Assembly (NCBI GenBank): GCA_007116105.1
Contig: SKJA01000043.1
Location: 1 to 8,112, forward strand
Direction: 5' to 3'
Length of the DNA: 8,112 nucleotides
From: Candidatus Izemoplasma sp.
Lineage (GTDB): Bacteria; Bacillota_I; Bacilli_A; Izemoplasmatales; Izemoplasmataceae
The position numbers were made by a program, and so were the translations under genes. Within the stretch, counting starts at the first letter, position 1; every line of letters starts with the position of its first letter. Below, piece by piece: positions 1 through 5,190 of this stretch. A model generated the notes under the pieces. It did not search any database. It saw only the letters and a list, made by a program, of their open reading frames with translations, and was not told where the DNA came from.

Positions 1-306
1 AACGAAACCTACGAACAAATTGAAATTCCACAAGCCCAACTTGAGTATGAAAAGAACTTTCTCGTCGAAACGATGGAAGTGAATGTTATCTCATTTAAAA
101 GCGAAGTGCTTGGCGTCGATTTACCTGAAAAAGTGACGCTTACGGTTACCGAAACCGTACCGGGTGTGCGCGGGAACACCGTGACAAACGCCAGCAAAGA
201 TGCGATCTTGGAAACAGGCTATCGCATTCAGGTGCCTTTATTCATTGAAGAAGGCGAAAAAATCATCGTCAATACCTCGACAGGTAAATACAGTACCAAA
301 GCTTAA
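1..306 (+). CDS. efp: Elongation factor P, C-terminal part (5' truncated by window edge)
   Basis: The frame is open from the first base and gives 101 residues that match the end of EF-P, including NETYEQIEI, a GVDLPEKVTLTVTET stretch, PGVRGN, LETGYRIQVPLFIEEGE and a final YSTKA. Complete family members are about 185 residues, so the N-terminal KOW-like domain with its modifiable tip residue lies outside the window and only the two OB-fold domains are here. EF-P binds between the ribosomal P and E sites and relieves stalling at consecutive prolines. The stop (TAA, 304-306) overlaps the Shine-Dalgarno of the next gene, so the two are probably co-transcribed and translationally linked. Identification is firm; whether the missing part is intact cannot be seen. 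Confidence 0.95.
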   Translation, partial: NETYEQIEIPQAQLEYEKNFLVETMEVNVISFKSEVLGVDLPEKVTLTVTETVPGVRGNTVTNASKDAILETGYRIQVPLFIEEGEKIIVNTSTGKYSTKA

Positions 307-310
307 GGAG
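305..310 (+). promoter_or_regulatory. Shine-Dalgarno AAGGAG that decides the start of the CNNM gene
   Basis: TAAGGAGTGA overlaps the efp stop codon. The AAGGAG core runs through the G of an in-frame GTG at 310, so GTG 310 cannot be the initiator served by this site. The in-frame TTG at 319 follows with an 8-nt gap, which is the usual spacing, and is taken as the start. Confidence 0.75.
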
Positions 311-318
311 TGACACTG

Positions 319-1668
319 TTGGACCTTCCCCAGATAGTTTTCTTTTCAATTAACCCAATCAGCTTGATGCTGTTAGCTGCGCTGCTGCTACTCTCAAGCT
401 TTTTTTCCATGAGTGAAACGGTGTTTTCCTCACTCAATCCTATTCGTATTAAAAACTACATAGAAGCAGGCAAAAAAGGGAGTAAGCGAGCGCTTTGGAT
501 CAGCGAACGTTTTGATTTAACACTGTCTACGATTTTGGTGGGCAACAACCTCTCAAACATTGCCTTAGCCTCGATATCAATTGGTGTTTTTAGTCAAATT
601 TTTTCTCAATCAGAGACCTTTATCACGGTGTTTAACACTTTGGTAATGACCATCTTGATCTTAATCTTTGGCGAGATCATTCCAAAAAGTTTTGGCAAGC
701 GCTACGCCGATGAAATTGCCCTTACCATCAGTGGGACGCTGTATCTTATCATCAGAATACTCAAGCCCATCACCGTGGTGTTTTTGGCGATGAAACGGTT
801 GATCATTAAAGACGACCATAAAGTGACCATCAGTGTCACTGAAGACGAATTAGAAACCATCATCGACCAAATGGAAGAAGAAGGAACCATCGACGAAGAC
901 GACGCAGAAATGTTGCAAAGTGTGCTCGATTTACGCGCAAAGAAAGTCTATGAAATCATGACTCCTCGCGTGGACATGGTCGCCATTGCCCTCAACTCAT
1001 CGGTGGATGAAGTGAAAGAGGTCTTCTTTGAACATCAGTTTTCACGCATTCCTGTGTTTGACAAAGACCGAGACAACATTGTGGGTATTTTAACCGAACG
1101 TGACTTTTTCACCTGCCTTATTAAAGGAGAAGAAGTCAGCATAGAAACACTGATGAAAACACCGATTTTCGTTGCGAAATCGATGCGAGTAGACAATTTG
1201 ATTGAAACTCTGCAAAAACAAAACATGCACCTTGCGGTGGTCTCCGATGAGTTTGGCGGAACCTCAGGCATTGTCTCGATGGAAGACGCGCTCGAAGAGC
1301 TCGTTGGTGAAATCTACGATGAGCATGACGACATCGAAGAAGCCCAAATCATGCGTCTAGGTGAACGCCATTATGGCGTCAACGCCGACATTGATATGGA
1401 CGATTTATATGAAGAACTTGATTTAGGAACGCCGCCCGTCACCGATCAAAGTTTAGGCGCTTTCTTGTTTGATCAGTTTGAAGATTTACCCGAAATCGAT
1501 ATGGAAAAAACCTTGACGTCGACGGTCTCTTCGTATTATCATGACCAAGCTGACCGGCATTACGAAATCACCTTTCGGATCAAGCAGATAAAAGATCGGC
1601 GCATTCAGTATGTGCATGTTCATTACCATGAAGTTAACCCGAATGGAGAAGATTTAGATCATGAATGA
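319..1668 (+). CDS. CNNM/DUF21-CBS-CorC_HlyC membrane protein (hemolysin C family, putative divalent cation transporter)
   Basis: The protein has 449 residues from TTG 319 (452 if GTG 310 is used, which is unlikely because that codon overlaps the ribosome site). The order is that of the family. A CNNM/DUF21 domain covers about residues 10-165, with hydrophobic helices near 14-34, 70-90, 100-121 and 136-157 and the family stretches SETVFSSLNP, LVGNNLSNIALAS and FGEIIPKSFGKRYAD. Two CBS domains follow at about 205-335, including ITVTED-like linker acidic residues, MTPRVDM, SRIPVFD and the hallmark DEFGGTSGIVSMEDALEE. A CorC_HlyC domain closes it at about 347-435. Family members export or regulate Mg2+ or other divalent cations, with CBS domains binding adenine nucleotide; the 'hemolysin' name is historical. 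The stop (TGA) lies inside the start region of the next gene, an 8-nt overlap suggesting translational coupling. Substrate is not determinable from sequence alone. Confidence 0.92.
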   Translation: MDLPQIVFFSINPISLMLLAALLLLSSFFSMSETVFSSLNPIRIKNYIEAGKKGSKRALWISERFDLTLSTILVGNNLSNIALASISIGVFSQIFSQSETFITVFNTLVMTILILIFGEIIPKSFGKRYADEIALTISGTLYLIIRILKPITVVFLAMKRLIIKDDHKVTISVTEDELETIIDQMEEEGTIDEDDAEMLQSVLDLRAKKVYEIMTPRVDMVAIALNSSVDEVKEVFFEHQFSRIPVFDKDRDNIVGILTERDFFTCLIKGEEVSIETLMKTPIFVAKSMRVDNLIETLQKQNMHLAVVSDEFGGTSGIVSMEDALEELVGEIYDEHDDIEEAQIMRLGERHYGVNADIDMDDLYEELDLGTPPVTDQSLGAFLFDQFEDLPEIDMEKTLTSTVSSYYHDQADRHYEITFRIKQIKDRRIQYVHVHYHEVNPNGEDLDHE

Positions 1669-2401
1669 AAAGGAACGCGTCCATAAACTGATCGCTCAAC
1701 GCGGTTACTGTTCTCGTCGCAAAGCGGAAACACTGATGCAAAACGGCCAGGTGACTGTCAATGGTGAAGTCGTCAAAGATTTAGCGTTCAAAGCATCCCC
1801 AAGCGATGACATTGTGGTTGAAGGGCATCGCCTTTCAACGGTTGAAAAAGTCACCTATGTGTTTTATAAACCAGAAGGTGCGGTCTCAACCACCCTCGAT
1901 GAAGCGGGTCGGGTGACCGTGGTTGATTTTATTGACGATGACCGCCGTCTTTATCCCATTGGTCGTTTAGATTATGACACATCGGGGTTGTTGATGTTAA
2001 CCAACGATGGTGAATTTGCGAATCGTATGATGCACCCTAGAAGCAAAATCGAAAAAGAGTATGTTGTGACGATCACTGGCTTTTTAAGAAAATCCACCTC
2101 AGATAAGTTTCGTCGTGGTGTGTTCATCGACGGAGTCAAAACACTGCCTGCTCAAATCTTTGGTGTCAAAAGCAATCCGAAAACAGAAAAAACAACGGCC
2201 CACGTGGTCATCACTGAAGGAAAACATCACCAAATCAAAAAAATGTTTCAAGCGTTCGATCATGAAGTGGTTAAACTTAAACGCATTCGGTTTGGACCAC
2301 TCACGCTTGAAGGTCTTTCAAAAGGAAGCTATCGCCTGCTTAAACCACACGAGTACAAACAGTTGTTCGTGTTAAGTGAAAAAGCTCTTAACAAATCTTA
2401 A
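1661..2401 (+). CDS. rluB: 23S rRNA pseudouridine synthase, RluB/RsuA family
   Basis: This 246-residue protein begins with an S4 RNA-binding domain (about residues 5-60; RVHKLIAQRGYCSRRKAE, VTVNGEVV) followed by the RsuA/RluB/RluE/RluF catalytic domain. The active-site motif GRLDYDTSGLLMLTNDGEF at about 101-119 contains the catalytic aspartate (D104). Further family marks are YKPEG, HPRSKIEKEYVV, EGKHHQIKKMF and LKRIRFGPL. The length fits RluB-type enzymes of Firmicutes, which make a pseudouridine in helix 80 region of 23S rRNA (position 2605 in E. coli numbering); RsuA acting on 16S rRNA is the main alternative. The gene starts inside the end of the CNNM gene (ATGAATGA), with GGAG at 1645-1648 as a somewhat distant ribosome site. 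The last codons run into a TTAACA repeat pair. In many Firmicutes rluB lies close to cmk, the S1 gene and der, as it does here apart from two inserted genes. Confidence 0.93.
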   Translation: MNEKERVHKLIAQRGYCSRRKAETLMQNGQVTVNGEVVKDLAFKASPSDDIVVEGHRLSTVEKVTYVFYKPEGAVSTTLDEAGRVTVVDFIDDDRRLYPIGRLDYDTSGLLMLTNDGEFANRMMHPRSKIEKEYVVTITGFLRKSTSDKFRRGVFIDGVKTLPAQIFGVKSNPKTEKTTAHVVITEGKHHQIKKMFQAFDHEVVKLKRIRFGPLTLEGLSKGSYRLLKPHEYKQLFVLSEKALNKS

Positions 2402-2447
2402 CAAAGAAAAGACTTAAGCTAGGTTAAGCTTAAACTAGGTTTTAAAT
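2387..2447 (+). repeat. Cluster of TTAA-centred direct repeats before the membrane-protein gene
   Basis: CTTAACAAA occurs twice with a 10-bp period (2387-2395 and 2397-2405), straddling the rluB stop. Two TTAAGC units follow, also 10 bp apart (2414 and 2424), and an imperfect 13-bp repeat CTTAAGCTAGGTT / CTTAAACTAGGTT lies at 2413-2425 and 2429-2441 (12 of 13 identical). TTAAGCT (2414-2420) can also pair with AGCTTAA (2427-2433) across a 6-nt loop, but there is no strong T run after it. About one helical turn between units resembles direct-repeat sites of OmpR/PhoB-type regulators. The first pair is partly coding sequence, so chance is possible. Confidence 0.4.
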
Positions 2448-2454
2448 TCCGTGA

Positions 2455-2460
2455 GGGAGG
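2455..2460 (+). promoter_or_regulatory. Shine-Dalgarno GGGAGG favouring the second of two adjacent ATGs
   Basis: GAGGGAGG ends at 2460. ATG 2464 would leave only 3 nt, while ATG 2467 leaves 6 nt, the more usual gap, so 2467 is taken as the start of the following gene. The difference is one methionine. Confidence 0.55.
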
Positions 2461-2466
2461 CGCATG

Positions 2467-2976
2467 ATGAAAAAGTTCAATCGCTACCAGTTCGACATCC
2501 TACTCTTTTTAGTTTTGATCTTTTTACAAGTGATCTTTAACCGCTTTTATTTTGATCGTCTCGCGCCACACTCAGGTCAAGTGACCTTGAGTGACCCAGG
2601 CATCCTCCCTTTACTCGAATATCCTGGAGGCTCCATCCTCTACATTCCTCTGATGGTCATCTTATACGTGACCTTGATTACCGTGTTTACGCTTCGCAAA
2701 CCGCGTCGTCCATCGCTCTATTATGGTCTGGGCCTTGTCTTAGTGGCTCAAGCCAACTTCTGGTGGGGTCTGACGATGAATGAAGGCACTGGGGTCGAGA
2801 TTGAAAATGTCTTTTTACCACAACTCACCAACATGAATGGTGTGATGCTCGCACAGGACGCTACGATGGTGGTCTTGATCGTGATGTTACTCATCAAACT
2901 TGGGGTCTACATCATCGAAATCTTTCATGACATCCGCCTAACGCATCAACAACAAAATCCACAATCAAAGCCGTAA
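2467..2976 (+). CDS. Uncharacterised four-helix integral membrane protein
   Basis: I do not recognise this family. The product is 169 residues (170 if the tandem ATG at 2464 is used). It has a short basic N-terminus (KKFNRYQ) and four hydrophobic segments at about 8-29, 56-76, 84-104 and 130-152. A loop of about 25 residues with APHSG and LEYPGG lies between helices 1 and 2, and a basic RKPRRPS turn follows helix 2, which places that turn in the cytoplasm by the positive-inside rule and suggests both ends are cytoplasmic. The third segment carries the polar-aromatic run AQANFWWGL, and the loop after it (about 105-129) holds NEGTGVEIEN. The tail is hydrophilic and glutamine-rich (HQQQNPQ). No catalytic motif, signal-peptidase site or lipobox is visible. 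The gene is separated from rluB by 65 bp, has its own strong ribosome site, and its stop codon forms the loop of the terminator. A genuine gene is supported by start signal, length and coherent membrane topology; function is unknown. Confidence 0.8.
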   Translation: MKKFNRYQFDILLFLVLIFLQVIFNRFYFDRLAPHSGQVTLSDPGILPLLEYPGGSILYIPLMVILYVTLITVFTLRKPRRPSLYYGLGLVLVAQANFWWGLTMNEGTGVEIENVFLPQLTNMNGVMLAQDATMVVLIVMLLIKLGVYIIEIFHDIRLTHQQQNPQSKP

Positions 2977-2986
2977 GGCTTTTTTT
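2967..2986 (+). terminator. Intrinsic terminator of the efp-rluB-membrane protein unit
   Basis: AAAGCC (2967-2972) pairs with GGCTTT (2977-2982) across the four-base loop GTAA, followed by an uninterrupted T run (2980-2986). The loop contains the stop codon (TAA, 2974-2976) of the membrane-protein gene, so the 5' arm codes for its last residues. Flanking AACAAAA and TTTTGTT could lengthen the stem with an internal bulge. Confidence 0.8.
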
Positions 2987-2992
2987 GTTGTC

Positions 2993-3021
2993 AAAAAAAA
3001 AGTCCCTTGAAGGGGACTTTT
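2993..3021 (-). terminator. Intrinsic terminator of hppA, possibly bidirectional
   Basis: Read on the minus strand, AAAAGTCCC pairs with GGGACTTTT (arms 3013-3021 and 2998-3006; the six-base loop can close by one G-U pair) and is followed by a run of nine Ts (3001-2993). The hppA stop codon (3022-3020) runs into the 5' arm. On the plus strand the same hairpin has a nine-A lead and a short T4 tail, so it may also stop leftover plus-strand transcription. Confidence 0.88.
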
Positions 3022-5035
3022 AAAAGAGACCTGTTCCAAAAATTGCTGCAAACACAAGCGAAATGATGGTCATCAACTTTATGAGAATATTAATTGAAGG
3101 GCCAGACGTATCTTTAAATGGATCCCCAACGGTATCGCCTGTGACACTCGCTTTATGGGCCAGCGATCCTTTTCCGCCGGATTGACCTTCTTCAATGTAT
3201 TTCTTAGCGTTGTCCCAAGCACCACCTGCGTTGGCCATGAAGATGGCCATCGAAATGCCACTTGCCAGCGCACCAGCCAACAAACCACCCAGCGCTTCGG
3301 CACCCAGAATGAAGCCTGTTAACAACGGTGCGACGACCGCAAGCACACCGGGAAGAATCATTTCTTTTAACGCCGCAGACGTTGAAATATCCACACACCG
3401 TGCATAATCAGGTTTGCCTGTACCGTCCATGATGCCTTCAATCTCTTTAAACTGACGACGGACTTCGTCGATCATTTTAGAGGCTGCACGGCCCACACTG
3501 GACATGGTTAAGGATGAGAAGAGGAATGGCAACATCGCGCCGATGATGACCCCAACGAGCACTCTTGGGGCTGCGAGGTCAATGTTGGTGATGCCAGCGG
3601 CCGCAATGAAGGCACTAAACAGCGCTAAACTGGTTAAGGCTGCAGAGCCAATCGCAAACCCTTTACCAATGGCTGCCGTGGTGTTACCGACGCTGTCAAG
3701 GGTATCTGTGATTTCACGAACTTTTTTATCCATGCCACACATTTCAGCAATGCCCCCTGCGTTGTCCGCAATCGGACCGTACGCATCAATCGCAATGGTC
3801 ATGCCTGTGGTTGCGAGCATCCCAACCGCACTCAGCGCAATGCCGTAAAGACCGGCTAATTGGAAACTGAGTAAAATCACTAAACCGATAAAGATGACTG
3901 GAATCGCAGTCGACTCCATCCCGATGGAAAGCCCGCGAATGATGTTGGTCGCGTGGCCCGTTTTTGATTCACGTGCAATGTCTTTTACTTTTTCAAAGTC
4001 ACTCGAGGTATAAATCTCTGTGACAAAGCCAATCAGTAACCCAACCGCTAACCCGGCAATGATCGCAAAGAAAGGTCCAAAGTCCGTAAAGATGCCGCGG
4101 TCGACATAAAACCAAGTCAACAAAAATGTAAAGATGAAGAACACAATCCCAGCACTGTAAGTGCCTTGTTTTAACACTTTATGTGGTTGATCGGCTTGTT
4201 TGGTTCGCACCGTGACGGTACCGATGATGGCCGCGAGGATACCCACCGAAGCCAGCAACATCGGAAACGCTGCCCCCTCGATCCCAAAGTTCACAATCCC
4301 CAACGTCATGGCCGCAATGATTGAACCAACATACGACTCAAATAAATCCGCGCCCATCCCGGCCACGTCGCCGACGTTATCGCCAACGTTATCCGCAATC
4401 ACTGCAGGGTTACGTGGATCATCTTCAGGAATACCTGCTTCAATTTTACCCACCAAATCGGCGCCGACATCGGCTGCTTTGGTGTAAATGCCACCCCCAA
4501 CACGAGAGAACAGTGCGATCGATGAAGCACCCAAGCCAAAGCCTGTCACCACGCCTGTAATGTCAGTGAGTGCAATGTCAAACCAGTAGGTGCCGATTAA
4601 GTAAGAAAGAATCAAGCCGCCTAACCCTAACCCGACCACACTCATGCCCATCACCGCGCCACCAGAGAATGCAATGTCTAACGCTTTATTCATGCCCTCA
4701 CGCTCTGCGCTGACCGCCACCCGTGAGTTGGCAGCCACCGCACCACGCATCCCAATGTACCCCGCTAAAGCACTTAAGAAGGCACCAAAAATGAAGGTGA
4801 CTGCGGTTGCCACGTTCACCGCTAAAGCAATGACAAGAGACAAAACCACCACAAAAATAAAGAGAATTCGATACTCTCGGTTTAAAAACGCCATCGCGCC
4901 TTCACGGATATATCCAGAAATCTCTTCAATTCGTGCGTTTCCTTTTTTGATTTTTTTGATTTTACGAAACAATACGACTGCATAAAGCATAGCCATGCCT
5001 GCAAAGACAAGTGCTACTAACAATAACTCGCTCAC
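3020..5035 (-). CDS. hppA: K+-dependent membrane-bound pyrophosphatase, probably Na+-translocating
   Basis: The 671-residue product hydrolyses PPi and uses the energy to pump Na+ or H+ across the membrane. Family marks are unmistakable. DVGADLVGKIE (about 189-199) and DDPRNPAVIADNVGDNVGD (about 205-223) supply acidic residues binding Mg-PPi; DNAGGIAEM follows near 424. At the C-terminus come NAGGAWDNAKKYIEEG, then HKASVTGDTVGDPFKDTSGP. Around 15 hydrophobic segments are spread along the chain, typical of the 16-helix fold. GNTTAAIGKG near residue 450 has Ala and Gly where K+-independent enzymes carry Lys and Thr, so K+ dependence is predicted. Glutamate in DLFESYVG (about E233) stands at the position used by Na+-pumping members, whereas plant H+ pumps have it four residues later; Na+,H+ dual or some bacterial H+ types remain possible. 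The start is GTG 5035, 6 nt from AGGAGG; an upstream in-frame TTG at 5050 would overlap that ribosome site. The gene is monocistronic, with its own promoter and terminator, and lies opposite to all neighbours. Confidence 0.96.
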   Translation of the reverse strand: MSELLLVALVFAGMAMLYAVVLFRKIKKIKKGNARIEEISGYIREGAMAFLNREYRILFIFVVVLSLVIALAVNVATAVTFIFGAFLSALAGYIGMRGAVAANSRVAVSAEREGMNKALDIAFSGGAVMGMSVVGLGLGGLILSYLIGTYWFDIALTDITGVVTGFGLGASSIALFSRVGGGIYTKAADVGADLVGKIEAGIPEDDPRNPAVIADNVGDNVGDVAGMGADLFESYVGSIIAAMTLGIVNFGIEGAAFPMLLASVGILAAIIGTVTVRTKQADQPHKVLKQGTYSAGIVFFIFTFLLTWFYVDRGIFTDFGPFFAIIAGLAVGLLIGFVTEIYTSSDFEKVKDIARESKTGHATNIIRGLSIGMESTAIPVIFIGLVILLSFQLAGLYGIALSAVGMLATTGMTIAIDAYGPIADNAGGIAEMCGMDKKVREITDTLDSVGNTTAAIGKGFAIGSAALTSLALFSAFIAAAGITNIDLAAPRVLVGVIIGAMLPFLFSSLTMSSVGRAASKMIDEVRRQFKEIEGIMDGTGKPDYARCVDISTSAALKEMILPGVLAVVAPLLTGFILGAEALGGLLAGALASGISMAIFMANAGGAWDNAKKYIEEGQSGGKGSLAHKASVTGDTVGDPFKDTSGPSINILIKLMTIISLVFAAIFGTGLF

Positions 5036-5041
5036 TAAAAT

Positions 5042-5049
5042 CCTCCTCA
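5042..5049 (-). promoter_or_regulatory. Shine-Dalgarno GAGGAGG that fixes the hppA start at GTG 5035
   Basis: On the minus strand the leader reads TTGAGGAGGATTTTAGTGAGC. AGGAGG (5047-5042) is 6 nt before GTG (5035-5033). The in-frame TTG at 5050 lies upstream of the same site and would add MRRIL, residues encoded by the ribosome-binding site itself. Confidence 0.85.
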
Positions 5050-5061
5050 AGTTTTTTCGTT

Positions 5062-5091
5062 ATTATATAAGATATCATAAAGCGCTTTCAC
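5062..5091 (-). promoter_or_regulatory. Predicted sigma-A promoter of hppA
   Basis: On the minus strand a perfect TATAAT lies at 5067-5062, with GTGAAA at 5091-5086 as a four-of-six -35 match and an 18-nt spacer. The transcript would start near 5055, leaving a leader of about 20 nt, too short for a riboswitch or attenuator. Confidence 0.6.
5077..5090 (-). promoter_or_regulatory. cre-like palindrome over the hppA -35 region
   Basis: AAAGCGCTTT (5079-5088) is a perfect 10-bp palindrome. On the minus strand the site reads TGAAAGCGCTTTAT, matching the core TGAAARCGYTTW of catabolite-responsive elements bound by CcpA/LacI-family regulators in Firmicutes; only the last two bases depart from the older TGWAANCGNTNWCA consensus. 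It overlaps the -35 hexamer and the upstream half of the spacer, where a bound regulator would block RNA polymerase. Binding by CcpA is inferred; another LacI-family repressor is equally possible. Confidence 0.5.
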
Positions 5092-5131
5092 ATGCAAGCC
5101 AGGAAGATAGTTTTTAGCATCGGAATACTAT

Positions 5132-5165
5132 TTGACATGAACCCCCCCTTTTTATATGATATAAT
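5132..5165 (+). promoter_or_regulatory. Predicted sigma-A promoter of the cmk-S1-der unit, with two overlapping -10 boxes
   Basis: A perfect TTGACA lies at 5132-5137. TATGAT at 5155-5160 (five of six) gives the ideal 17-nt spacer. Immediately after it, overlapping by one base, is a perfect TATAAT at 5160-5165 preceded by TG one base upstream (extended -10, TGATATAAT), which would be 22 nt from the -35 and might work without it. Transcription would start near 5167-5172, some 20-24 nt before the cmk ATG. The spacer contains C7 followed by T5 (5142-5153). Confidence 0.8.
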
Positions 5166-5190
5166 AAGAGTGTTTTGAAAAGAGGTCACT

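Larger units (their letters stand above)
5036..5190. other. Divergent intergenic region between hppA and cmk
   Basis: This 155-bp region holds both promoters with their -35 boxes facing each other about 40 bp apart (5086-5091 and 5132-5137), the cre-like palindrome on the hppA side and the C7/T5 tract on the cmk side. The stretch between the two -35 boxes (5092-5131) shows no strong hairpin or open frame; a regulator bound there could affect both genes. Confidence 0.7.

Noticed and set aside
2115..2375. An 86-codon plus-strand frame within rluB.
   Set aside because: It overlaps the catalytic domain of rluB in another frame, has no ribosome site and gives no recognisable protein.
2414..2433. 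TTAAGCT/AGCTTAA hairpin as a terminator after rluB.
   Set aside because: Stem is seven AT-rich pairs with no following T run; too weak to call a terminator, and better treated as part of the repeat cluster.
3195..4985. Several open plus-strand frames of 70-114 codons lying antisense to hppA.
   Set aside because: They have alanine/proline/threonine-rich, low-complexity translations typical of the mirror of a GC-biased membrane gene, no good ribosome sites, and lie entirely within a certain gene. They are shadows.
5107..5131. ATAGT...ACTAT inverted pair just upstream of the cmk -35 box.
   Set aside because: Only five pairs with a 15-nt separation; such matches are expected by chance in AT-rich sequence.
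5036..5190. Possible riboswitch or attenuator upstream of hppA or cmk.
   Set aside because: Both predicted leaders are only about 20-24 nt long, too short for a structured element.
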